The translations under genes and the position numbers were made by a program. A stretch of DNA of 64,000 bases from Prauserella aidingensis (GTDB lineage Bacteria > Actinomycetota > Actinomycetes > Mycobacteriales > Pseudonocardiaceae), in NCBI RefSeq assembly GCF_024171865.1, contig NZ_JAMTCN010000018.1, forward strand, positions 1 to 64,000, written 5' to 3'. Of this stretch, positions 1 through 8,251 are shown in pieces; within the stretch, counting starts at the first letter, position 1, and the number at the start of each line of letters is the position of its first letter. Under the pieces are notes generated by a model. That model ran no database searches. It saw only the letters and a program-made list of their open reading frames with translations, and had not been told where the DNA came from.

Positions 1-306
1 GCCGCCTACGCCGGCATCGCCCCCGTCACCCACAAATCCGGATCGTCGATCAAGGGCGAACACCCGACACGGGCGGGCAATCGCAAGCTCAAACGGGCGT
101 TCTTCCTCGCCGCCTTCGCTTCTCTGACGGACCCGGTCAGTCGGACCTACTACGACAAGAAACGTGCCGAAGGCAAGAAACACAACGCCGCCCTCATCTG
201 CCTCGCCCGACGCCGCTGCGACGTCCTACACGCCATGCTCCGCAACGGCACCCACTACCAACCACCCCAGACCACACCGAGCGAAAACCTCCCCGCAGCC
301 GCTTGA
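1..306 (+). CDS. IS110/IS116-family transposase, C-terminal part (cut by window edge)
   Basis: The reading frame is open from base 1 to a TGA at 304-306 (101 residues). It shows the C-terminal signature of IS110-type transposases (Transposase_20 region): AYAGIAPVTHKSGSS near the start, then RAGNRKLKRAFFLAAFASL and YYDKKRAEGKKHNAAL. The N-terminal DEDD catalytic domain must lie left of the window, so whether the element is intact cannot be judged. It sits where ESX-4 loci related to M. tuberculosis carry eccB, downstream of and convergent with mycP. IS110 elements usually lack clear terminal inverted repeats, and none is visible here. Confidence 0.85.
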   Translation, partial: AAYAGIAPVTHKSGSSIKGEHPTRAGNRKLKRAFFLAAFASLTDPVSRTYYDKKRAEGKKHNAALICLARRRCDVLHAMLRNGTHYQPPQTTPSENLPAAA

Positions 307-429
307 CGTCCCCCATAGGGACACCCCCCCGGGGGGCATCGTCGTACCCGGGGCCGGCCCGTCACGTGGGCCGATGGTGTGGACCGATGGTGTGAACGTA
401 GGACCCGGCGGGCACCGGCATCGGCGCGC

Positions 430-560
430 GGGTTCAGGCGGTCCCGCAAACCAGCGGCTCAGCAGGGTGCTGCAAGCCCAGCGGCTCAGTGGGGGTACCG
501 CAAGCCCACGGGCTCAGGCGGTCCCGCAAACCCGGCCGCCCAGTGGGTTTGCAGGCTGCG
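430..560 (-). repeat. Imperfect tandem repeat of about 27 nt downstream of mycP
   Basis: The 326-bp gap between the transposase tail and the mycP stop codon holds four to five imperfect units. Read on the minus strand, the units resemble GGSYTTGCGGNACC...CTGAGCC followed by GCT. They lie in the sense-strand 3' region of mycP. The period and sequence differ from the 21-nt arrays elsewhere in the window, although both contain a TTGCGG core. The rest of the gap (307-429) shows only a C/G-rich run and no gene. Confidence 0.6.
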
Positions 561-632
561 CCGGGTCACCGGTTCCGGCGGCCCAGCGGGATGTGCGTGT
601 CGTGACGGCTCTGCGGGATCTGCAGGCCGGAG

Positions 633-2387
633 TCAGTCCGGTGAACCGGAGGACGACGCCCTTGCCGAGGTCTGCGGCGGCTTCTGCTTCCGCCGCACGG
701 TGTGGACGACGAACATCGTCACGCCGAGTGCCACGAGCGCACCCGCGGACCCGGTGACGGCGACGGCGAACGGTGTCCAGTTGGGGATGTTCGCGGGAGG
801 CAGGTCGTCGGGCAGCGGCTGCTGCTGGATCTTCTCGACGCCCATCTCCTCGGGCACGTCCGCGGTCAGCGCGGCGACGGGGTCGATGACGCCCTCGCCG
901 ATGTACTGGTCGTGACCGTCGGGGGTGGCCGGGTGGTGCGCGGTGTACTTGATGCGATCCGTGACCTGCGTCGCCGTGAGGTTCGGGTACATCTGCCGCA
1001 CCAGGACGGCCAGGCCCGAGACGTACGGTGCCGCGAAGCTCGTGCCCTCGATCGGGGCCGCGTTGCCGTTGGGGTCGATCGTCTGGTTGACGATGCGATC
1101 GGAGTTCTCCGCCGGGTCCAGCGAAATGATCTTCGTGCCGGGCGCGGCGACGCCGACCCACGGGCCGTTCATGCTGAACGGCGCGGTGCCCTCTTCGCCG
1201 ATCGCCGCCACCGACAGCACGTGGTCGGAGAACACCGGCGGCGAGACGATCGAGTTGAGCTTGGACAGGTCCGAGTCGGTGTTCTGCTGGCAGTTCTCGC
1301 CGACGTTGCCCGCCGCGGTCACGACGACGACGTCCTTGACCTCGTGCGCGTATTTGACGGCGGCCTGCAGCTTCTTGTTCTCGGCGTCGATGGTCGTCGA
1401 GAAGGGCTGGCAGTTGTTGATCGACACGTTCATGACGCTGCCGGGAGCCTCGTCGGCGGCCCTGATGATCGCGGCGGCGAGCGTGGCGAGCGTGCCCGCG
1501 CCCTCCTCGCTGTCGGCCTGCCGCTGCGACGTGCCCGTGGCCGAGGACTCGCCGGTGCCGGCGTCGCCACCGCCGTCGCCGCCTGCGTCGCCGTCACCTC
1601 CGGGACCGCCGCCGTCGCCACCGGCCCCGCCGCCGTCACCGCCACCGGGGCCACCGCCGTCGCCACCGTTCTGGCCACCGCCGTCGCCGCCGTTCTGGCC
1701 GCCGCCCGGGTTCTGCGGCTGCGCGGGTTCGTCGCTCTTCTCGTAGTACTGGCTGGACTGGCGGATCGCGTTGATCCGCACGTGCGGTGCGACGCCCTGG
1801 AAGCCGATGTCGGGCGGGGTATTCGCGCCGATGATGCCCGCGACCTCGGTGCCGTGGCCGTCGCAGTCGCGGACGCCCGGTCCGCCCTCCTCCTTGACGT
1901 ACTCGCCGATGCCGTGGACGCGGCTGTTTCCGTCCGGCCCCTGCATGTACGGGTGGCCGTCCTCGACACCGGTGTCGATCACGGTGACGGTCTGGCCCGC
2001 ACCCGGCTGTTTGCCCTCGGCGGCCAGGATGCGGTGGGCCTCGTCGAGCCGCAGGTACAGCTGTCCCCACGGGGCCTGCCGGAGACGGTCTGCCTCCTCG
2101 AGCTCGGCCGCCTTCACGCACTCGGTGTGGAGCTCGTAGTTCTCCTTGGGCCCGTCCATCTTCAGCTGGCCGATGGGTGGCAGGCCGGTGTCGGGTGGCG
2201 GTGTCCAGGCATCCGCCTGGGCCGCCGCGGGCAGCGACGGGACGAGCGCCGTCGTGGCGCCGATGGCGGCGGTGAGCAGTACCGCGGACATCCGGCGTGC
2301 CGGTCCCGTCCGGCGGGCACCGGCGCGGGGAGCGGCGCCGAACCGGCCGGCAGCTCGCGAACCGGCGTGTGGACCGACCGAACGCAC
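633..2387 (-). CDS. mycP: Type VII secretion mycosin (subtilisin-like serine protease)
   Basis: Membrane-anchored subtilase of the ESX secretion machine; mycosins stabilise the complex and cleave substrates outside the cytoplasmic membrane. The 584-residue product has a signal-like hydrophobic stretch (about 34-56), catalytic Asp138 (VIDTGV), His178 (GHGTEVAG), oxyanion Asn361 (AAGN) and Ser450 (GTSFAAP), then a C-terminal transmembrane helix (about 539-562) with a basic cytoplasmic tail. The GTG start at 2387 has AAGGGGG six bases upstream. Residues 228-278 are an almost pure Gly/Asp/Asn low-complexity insertion between His and Ser. The neighbours eccD and eccC and the link to rplM indicate the ESX-4 class (mycP4). 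Confidence 0.93.
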   Translation of the reverse strand: MRSVGPHAGSRAAGRFGAAPRAGARRTGPARRMSAVLLTAAIGATTALVPSLPAAAQADAWTPPPDTGLPPIGQLKMDGPKENYELHTECVKAAELEEADRLRQAPWGQLYLRLDEAHRILAAEGKQPGAGQTVTVIDTGVEDGHPYMQGPDGNSRVHGIGEYVKEEGGPGVRDCDGHGTEVAGIIGANTPPDIGFQGVAPHVRINAIRQSSQYYEKSDEPAQPQNPGGGQNGGDGGGQNGGDGGGPGGGDGGGAGGDGGGPGGDGDAGGDGGGDAGTGESSATGTSQRQADSEEGAGTLATLAAAIIRAADEAPGSVMNVSINNCQPFSTTIDAENKKLQAAVKYAHEVKDVVVVTAAGNVGENCQQNTDSDLSKLNSIVSPPVFSDHVLSVAAIGEEGTAPFSMNGPWVGVAAPGTKIISLDPAENSDRIVNQTIDPNGNAAPIEGTSFAAPYVSGLAVLVRQMYPNLTATQVTDRIKYTAHHPATPDGHDQYIGEGVIDPVAALTADVPEEMGVEKIQQQPLPDDLPPANIPNWTPFAVAVTGSAGALVALGVTMFVVHTVRRKQKPPQTSARASSSGSPD

Positions 2388-2463
2388 CCGAAACCCCCTT
2401 GACGTCTGTTGCCGTGCCTGCGCGGCCTGCTGTCGGCCGCGCGCGTGTCCGCCCCGCCCGGTG

Positions 2464-3858
2464 TCAGCCGAGAAGGTCGAGGTGGCGGAAGAACGAGTAC
2501 AGGCCCATGACCGCGAGCGCCAGCGGCAGCACCGCCGCGATGCAGACGGCCTCGAGGATGTCGACCGTGCGGCGCACCGGCGGCGAGAACCGCTGGTTGG
2601 GGATCACGACACCCAGCACGACCGAGCCCGCGGAGATCACGACGAACGCCACGCTGGCCCACAGCAGCTGGTCGAACGGTTCGGCGCCCTGCAGCCAGCC
2701 GATGAGGATGCCGCCCGCGGAGACCATGCCGGTGACCAGCAGTGCGACGGCCTGTGCGCCGTTGGCGTACGTCCGGGCGCGCAGCAGCAGCACGACGGTG
2801 GCGATGGCGCCGGTGAGGACGCCCCAGATGGCGCCGGAGGTGGCGGTGAGCATCGCCGCGAGCGCCGTGACGGCGCCGCAGCCGACGAGCAGGCCCGTCA
2901 TGTAGTTGTGCGCCGAACTGGTGCGCTGCTCGATGTCGGAGTAGTCCGGGATCTCGGAGTCTTCCTTGAGCTCGTCGGCGGTGCCCGGAACGGTCGGCAG
3001 CGGCAGCTTGGCCAGCCAGATGGTCGCGCGGGGGAGCATCGAGATGCAGCCGAGCGCGACGGCGGCCGTGCCGGCGGCGATACCCGGCGCGGGATGGTCG
3101 ACGAGCGTGGCGACGAGGAACGCGACGACGCCGAACACGCCCGCGGTCGCGGCGGCGATGAACGTCGTCAGGCCCGTGCCCATGATCATGATCGAGGCGG
3201 CGGCGACCACCACGACGAGTGCACTGGCCAGCAGCAGGTTCGGCCGGATCGAGGTGTCGAGCGGCACGATGAAGAAGCCCGCGACGAACGCCATCGGCAG
3301 GCCGCCCGCGGCGGAGATCAGCACGCCGGTCGAAACGGCCTGGTAGGCGCGGACGAGCGTGGCGCCCAGTGCGACGGCGGCGATGGCCACCACGCCGGCC
3401 GCGATCGCGGCGAACAGTGCGTAGCCGCCGATGCCGCCGAGGAACACGGCGAGTGCGGCGAGCACGGCCGACAGGCCGCCCGCGGCGTGGCCGATCTTCC
3501 GGGCCGTCTCCTTGCTCCAGGGGCGGAAGCCGTCGGGGTCGGCCTCGGCGATGGCGTCGACGACGTCGTCGTAGAGCGGCGGCGGCGGGTTCTCGTTGCG
3601 CTTGCGCAGCTGCAGCAGCTCGCCGTCCACGACACCCAGGGAGGCGAGCGTGCGGCTCGGGTCCAGCGGAGCGTCACCGAGCTTGGCCAGCGCCCAGCCG
3701 CCGTGGCGAGCGCCGCCGTCGGGAGAGACCTCCTTGGCCATCTCCAGCAGCATCGGCATCAGGTCCGCAACGGCCACGTCGGCCGGCAGTGCGACGTCGA
3801 TACGGGTGCTCGGTGCGACCACCGTGACCCGGCTGAATACGGTCGTGCCCGTTGCCAC
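2464..3858 (-). CDS. eccD: Type VII secretion integral membrane protein EccD
   Basis: Channel-forming membrane component of the ESX translocon. The 464-residue product starts with a ubiquitin-like (YukD) cytosolic domain (about 1-90: TTVFSRVTVVAPSTRIDVALP ... GVVDGELLQLRKR), a linker, and then about eleven closely spaced hydrophobic helices to the C-terminus, the standard EccD layout. The GTG start at 3858 has an AGGGGG Shine-Dalgarno sequence eight bases upstream. mycP follows 76 bp downstream on the same strand, so the two are probably one operon. eccC is divergent, the orientation found in actinobacterial ESX-4 loci. Confidence 0.93.
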   Translation of the reverse strand: MATGTTVFSRVTVVAPSTRIDVALPADVAVADLMPMLLEMAKEVSPDGGARHGGWALAKLGDAPLDPSRTLASLGVVDGELLQLRKRNENPPPPLYDDVVDAIAEADPDGFRPWSKETARKIGHAAGGLSAVLAALAVFLGGIGGYALFAAIAAGVVAIAAVALGATLVRAYQAVSTGVLISAAGGLPMAFVAGFFIVPLDTSIRPNLLLASALVVVVAAASIMIMGTGLTTFIAAATAGVFGVVAFLVATLVDHPAPGIAAGTAAVALGCISMLPRATIWLAKLPLPTVPGTADELKEDSEIPDYSDIEQRTSSAHNYMTGLLVGCGAVTALAAMLTATSGAIWGVLTGAIATVVLLLRARTYANGAQAVALLVTGMVSAGGILIGWLQGAEPFDQLLWASVAFVVISAGSVVLGVVIPNQRFSPPVRRTVDILEAVCIAAVLPLALAVMGLYSFFRHLDLLG

Positions 3859-4174
3859 CTGTTGTCCCCCTACCTGGATGTGTCGCTGACCCGGTACTTA
3901 TACCGCGCACGGGAACTTACCGTTCGCCCGCCCGGACGCCTACGGCTGTCTCGCGCGGCCGCGGCTGCGTGCCGTTTCTAGCGCACTCGCCCCGCTCGGT
4001 GGGACGGATTCGCCGAAGGCGGGCTGTGACGTCGCCGGTACGGGGATCGACTTCGCCGGTCTGTGGATCGCAGGTTGCTCTCGTTCGCTACCGTGTGGTC
4101 TCGGCCAGCATTCGGTCCGCAGGTGGCCGGTCGCATGGCGACTCGATCAGCCGAGTTGAAGAGGGGTCTTTTCG
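3859..4174. promoter_or_regulatory. Divergent eccD/eccC intergenic region
   Basis: This 316-bp gap separates the divergently read eccD and eccC, so promoters for both must lie here. An AT-richer stretch, GGTACTTATACC (about 3892-3903), is the best -10-like candidate on either strand. The eccC Shine-Dalgarno sequence GAAGAGGGG is at 4159-4167. No coding sequence with normal codon use was recognised. Confidence 0.45.
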
Positions 4175-7100
4175 GTGAGCACGCTGCAGTTCAAGCGGTC
4201 GCCACGTCTTGCTGCGCCCCGCCCGCCGGGCGGTGAGGTTCACCTCGAGCCGCCACCCGAGGTGCCCCGGGCGGTTCCGGGCAACATCATGATGAAGATC
4301 CTGCCGGTCGTCATGATCGTGGCGATGCTCGGCATGGTCGGCATGATCATGGTGCCGCGGCTGGAGCAGGGGCAGGCTCCGAGCCCGTTCATGATGATGA
4401 TGCCGATGATGATGATCATGTCGATGGTCGGCATGTTCGCGGGCGGCGGAAAAGGGGGCGGCCAGAAGAAGGCCGAGATGAACGAGGACCGCAAGGACTA
4501 CCTGCGGTACCTCGGCCAGATGCGCGAACGCGCTCGCGAGGCGATGGAGGAGCAGCGGGCCTCGCTGGAGTGGGTGCACCCGGATCCGCAGACGCTGTGG
4601 TCGATGGCGGCCACGCGCCGGATGTGGGAGCGCAGGCAGAACGACCAGGATTTTCTCCACCTGCGGGTGGGCCGCAGTGCGCACCGGCTCGCGACGCGGC
4701 TCGTGCCGCCGCAGACCGGCCCCGTCGACGAGCTGGAGCCGATCGCCACGCTCGCGCTGCGCCGGTTCGTGCGCGCGCACTCGATCGTCCCGGACCTGCC
4801 GACGCAGATCACGCTGCGTGGGTTCGCGGCCGTCGGCGTGCAGGGGGAGCGCGAACTCGTCCGCGGGCTGACGCGGGCGGCGCTCGCGCAGCTCGTCACG
4901 TTCCACAGCCCGGAGGACGTGCTCATCGCGGTCGCCTCGACCGGCCGGTCGAAGGCGGACTGGGAATGGGCCAAGTGGCTGCCCCACACCCAGCACCCGA
5001 CGCTGTCGGACGGCATCGGCCAGCTCCGCATGATGGCCGGTTCGCTCGCGCAGCTCGAGCAGTGGCTGGAGGAGGAACTGCGCGACCGGCAGCGGTTCTC
5101 GCGTAACGCCACGCCGCCGCCGGACCAGCCGCACATCGTGATCGTCCTCGACGACGCCGACGTCACCGGCGAGGAGCGGATCCTGCTGGAGGAGGGGCTG
5201 GTCGGCGTCACGCTGGTCGACCTGTCCGACACGATCGGCACCCTCGCCGCCCGCCGCGGGCTGCGCCTGGTCGCCGAGCCCGAGCGGCTCGGTGCGCGCA
5301 GCGCCGGCGGTGTCGAATGGTTCGGTGCGCCGGACACGCTCAGCCTCGTCGAGACGGAGGCGCTCGCGCGGAAGCTGTCGCCGTACCGCATCGGCACGGC
5401 CGCGGCCGACGACGGCGAGGAGCAGCCGCTGCTGTCGAACCCGTCGCTGCTCGAACTGCTGGGCATTCCCGGCGACCCGATGACGTTCGACGTGCAGCAG
5501 GCGTGGCGGCCGCGCCCGGTGCGCGACCGGTACCGCGTGCCGTTCGGCGTCGGCGAGATGGGCCAGCCGGTCGAGCTGGACATCAAGGAAGCCGCCATGG
5601 AGGGCATGGGCCCGCACGGCCTGTGCATCGGTGCGACCGGTTCCGGTAAGTCCGAGTTCCTCCGCACGCTCGTGCTGGGCATGCTGGCCACGCACTCGTC
5701 GACGTCGCTGAACTTCGTGCTCGTCGACTTCAAGGGTGGTGCGACGTTCCTCGGTCTGGACAAGGCGCCGCACGTCTCGGCGGTCATCACCAACCTGGCC
5801 GACGAGGTCACGCTGGTCGACCGGATGAAGGACGCGCTCGCCGGTGAGATGAACCGCCGTCAGGAGGCGCTCAAGAACGGCGGCAACTTCAAGAACGTGT
5901 GGGAGTACGAGAAGGCCCGCGAGAACGGCGCCGATCTCGACCCGCTGCCCGCGCTGTTCATCGTCGTCGACGAGTTCTCCGAGCTGCTGAGCGAGAAGCC
6001 CGACTTCATCGAGCTGTTCGTCGCGATCGGCAGGCTGGGCCGTTCGCTGCAGATGCACATGCTGCTGGCCTCGCAGCGCCTCGAGGAGGGCAAGCTGCGC
6101 GGTCTGGACTCGCACCTGTCGTACCGGATCGGCCTGAAGACGTTTTCCGCCGCGGAGTCCCGCGCGGCGATCGGCGTGCCGGACGCGTTCGAGCTGCCGT
6201 CGGTGCCCGGTGGTGGCTATCTGAAGTACGACACGTCGACGCTCGAACGGTTCAAGGCGTCCTATGTGTCCGGTCCGTACCGGCCCGCCGGAATCAAGGC
6301 CGCGGCGCCGGGTGCGAAGGTCGTGCGCGCCGACAAGCGGCCGCAGATGTTCGTGCCGGACTACATCGAACTCCCGAAGGAACCGGAACCCGAACCGGAG
6401 CCGGAACCGGAGCCGCAGCAGCCCGAGTCGGAGGAGGCCGTCGAGCCGAGCGAGCTCGACGTCATCGTCGGCAGGCTCGTCGGCCAGGGCCCGCCTGCCC
6501 ACGAGGTGTGGCTGCCGCCGCTGAACGAGCCGAACTCGCTCGACACGCTGCTGCCCAACCTCAACCCGACCGAGGAACGCGGCCTGTCGCCGGTCGGGTT
6601 CTTCGGCAACGGCAAGCTGCAGGTGCCGCTCGGCATCGTCGACCGCCCGTACGAGCAGCGGCGCGACCCGATGTGGGCCGACTTCTCCGGTGGTGCGGGC
6701 CACGGCGCCATCGTGGGCGGTCCGCAGTCGGGCAAGTCGACGTTGCTGCGGACGCTGATCATGTCGATGGCGCTGACGCACACGCCGCAGGAGGCGCAGT
6801 TCTACGCGATCGACCTCGGTGGCGGCACGCTCGCCTCGCTGAACGGCCTGCCGCACGTCGGCGGCGTGGCCGTGGCGAGGCGTGACCCCGACAAGGCGCG
6901 CCGGATCGTCGCCGAGCTGACGACGCTCGCCAATGAGCGCGAGTCGCGGTTCGGCGAGTTGAACGTCGACTCGATGGCCGACTTCCGCAACCGCAAGCGC
7001 CGGGGCGACATCACCGCCGACCAGGACGCGTTCGGCGACGCGTTCCTCGTCGTCGACGGCTGGCGTGCGCTGCGGGACGACTTCGAGGAGCTCGAGCCGC

Positions 7101-8194
7101 AGATCACGAAGCTCGCGGTGCAGGGCCTGGCCTACGGCGTGCACGTGGTCATCGCCTCGAACCGGTGGGCCGACATCCGCCCGGCCATCAAGGACATGCT
7201 GGGCACGCGGTTCGAGCTGCGCCTCGGTGACCCGAGCGAGTCCGACATCGACCGGCGCACCGCGGTGAACATCCCGGCGGCCAGGCCCGGTCGCGGTCTG
7301 ACGCGCGACAAGCTCCACTTCCTCGGCGGACTGCCGCGGATCGACGGTTCGAGCGACGCGGAGAGCATCGGTGACGGCGTGAGCGACGCCGTCGCGAAGA
7401 TCAACGCCGCGTGGCACGGCCCGAAGGCGCCGCAGGTGCGGCTGCTGCCGGAGCTCATGCCGTACGAGGACCTGCTGGCGATGGACCACCGCCGCGACTC
7501 GAAGCTGGTGCCCATCGGCGTCAACGAGGACGAGCTGGCACCCGTCTACCTCGACTTCGACGCCGACCCGCACTTCCTGGCCTACGCCGACGGCGAGTCC
7601 GGCAAGACGAACCTGTTGCGGCAGATCGTCCGGGGCATCACCGACCGGTACACGCCCAAGGAAGCGGTGCTGATCCTCGTCGACTACCGCCGCACGATGC
7701 TCGGTTTCGTCGAGGGCGACCAGGTGCTGTCGTACGTCGTGTCGGCCAACCAGCTCGACGGCATCGTCAAGGAGGTGGCCGGGTCGATGCAGAAGCGACT
7801 GCCCGGCCCGGACGTCACGCCGCAGCAGCTCAAGGACCGTTCGTGGTGGCAGGGTCCGGAGCTGTTCGTGATCGTCGACGACTACGACCTCGTGGCGACG
7901 CAGCAGAACAACCCGCTGCGGCCGCTGGGTGAGTACCTGGCCCAGGCGAAGGACGTCGGTCTGCACATGATCGTCGCCCGCCGCACGGGTGGTGCCGCGC
8001 GGACCGGTATGGATCCGATCCTCGGCAAGCTCAAGGAACTGGCGATGCCCGGCATCGTCATGAACGGGTCGAAGGACGAGGGGCAGTTGCTCGGCAACGT
8101 CAAGGCGGGGCCGATGCCTCCGGGCCGCGGCAACCTGGTCAGCCGCAAGGTCGGCAAACAGCTCATGCACGTCTCGTGGATCAACCCCGAGTGA
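4175..8194 (+). CDS. eccC: Type VII secretion ATPase EccC (fused EccCa-EccCb, three FtsK/SpoIIIE domains)
   Basis: Hexameric motor ATPase that recognises WXG100-type substrates and powers ESX export. The 1339-residue product has two N-terminal membrane helices (about 41-60 and 71-89, unusually Met-rich), a DUF-type stalk, and three FtsK-like ATPase domains with P-loops at 486-493 (GATGSGKS), 848-855 (GGPQSGKS) and 1138-1145 (ADGESGKT). Walker B-like runs such as LFIVVDEF follow domain 1. The single-chain form is typical of ESX-4. The GTG start at 4175 has GAAGAGGGG eight bases upstream. An acidic E/P repeat linker (about 735-755) separates domains 1 and 2. The Hsp70-like gene follows after 52 bp. 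Confidence 0.96.
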   Translation: MSTLQFKRSPRLAAPRPPGGEVHLEPPPEVPRAVPGNIMMKILPVVMIVAMLGMVGMIMVPRLEQGQAPSPFMMMMPMMMIMSMVGMFAGGGKGGGQKKAEMNEDRKDYLRYLGQMRERAREAMEEQRASLEWVHPDPQTLWSMAATRRMWERRQNDQDFLHLRVGRSAHRLATRLVPPQTGPVDELEPIATLALRRFVRAHSIVPDLPTQITLRGFAAVGVQGERELVRGLTRAALAQLVTFHSPEDVLIAVASTGRSKADWEWAKWLPHTQHPTLSDGIGQLRMMAGSLAQLEQWLEEELRDRQRFSRNATPPPDQPHIVIVLDDADVTGEERILLEEGLVGVTLVDLSDTIGTLAARRGLRLVAEPERLGARSAGGVEWFGAPDTLSLVETEALARKLSPYRIGTAAADDGEEQPLLSNPSLLELLGIPGDPMTFDVQQAWRPRPVRDRYRVPFGVGEMGQPVELDIKEAAMEGMGPHGLCIGATGSGKSEFLRTLVLGMLATHSSTSLNFVLVDFKGGATFLGLDKAPHVSAVITNLADEVTLVDRMKDALAGEMNRRQEALKNGGNFKNVWEYEKARENGADLDPLPALFIVVDEFSELLSEKPDFIELFVAIGRLGRSLQMHMLLASQRLEEGKLRGLDSHLSYRIGLKTFSAAESRAAIGVPDAFELPSVPGGGYLKYDTSTLERFKASYVSGPYRPAGIKAAAPGAKVVRADKRPQMFVPDYIELPKEPEPEPEPEPEPQQPESEEAVEPSELDVIVGRLVGQGPPAHEVWLPPLNEPNSLDTLLPNLNPTEERGLSPVGFFGNGKLQVPLGIVDRPYEQRRDPMWADFSGGAGHGAIVGGPQSGKSTLLRTLIMSMALTHTPQEAQFYAIDLGGGTLASLNGLPHVGGVAVARRDPDKARRIVAELTTLANERESRFGELNVDSMADFRNRKRRGDITADQDAFGDAFLVVDGWRALRDDFEELEPQITKLAVQGLAYGVHVVIASNRWADIRPAIKDMLGTRFELRLGDPSESDIDRRTAVNIPAARPGRGLTRDKLHFLGGLPRIDGSSDAESIGDGVSDAVAKINAAWHGPKAPQVRLLPELMPYEDLLAMDHRRDSKLVPIGVNEDELAPVYLDFDADPHFLAYADGESGKTNLLRQIVRGITDRYTPKEAVLILVDYRRTMLGFVEGDQVLSYVVSANQLDGIVKEVAGSMQKRLPGPDVTPQQLKDRSWWQGPELFVIVDDYDLVATQQNNPLRPLGEYLAQAKDVGLHMIVARRTGGAARTGMDPILGKLKELAMPGIVMNGSKDEGQLLGNVKAGPMPPGRGNLVSRKVGKQLMHVSWINPE

Positions 8195-8213
8195 TCACCG
8201 TGGTGTCGAACCG

Positions 8214-8251
8214 GTCACCGGTCGCCTCTGACGTCGGAGGCGACCGGTGAC
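8214..8251 (+). promoter_or_regulatory. Perfect 15-bp inverted repeat covering the RBS and start of the next gene
   Basis: Left arm gtcaccggtcgcctc (8214-8228) and right arm gaggcgaccggtgac (8237-8251) pair perfectly around an 8-nt loop. The right arm contains the Shine-Dalgarno bases GGAGG (8236-8240) and the GTG start (8247-8249) of the Hsp70-like gene. In RNA the hairpin would bury the ribosome-binding site. It could alternatively terminate or attenuate eccC transcription, but no U-run follows. Confidence 0.6.

Noticed and set aside
7586-7609. Third P-loop of EccC thought degenerate
   Set aside because: ADGESGKT still fits the [AG]xxxxGK[ST] rule, so it is not evidence of inactivation.
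4088-8170. 1360-codon open frame on the minus strand opposite eccC
   Set aside because: It is the antisense shadow of eccC in GC-rich DNA: Arg/Leu/Val/His-rich with no domain, while the plus strand encodes three clear ATPase domains.
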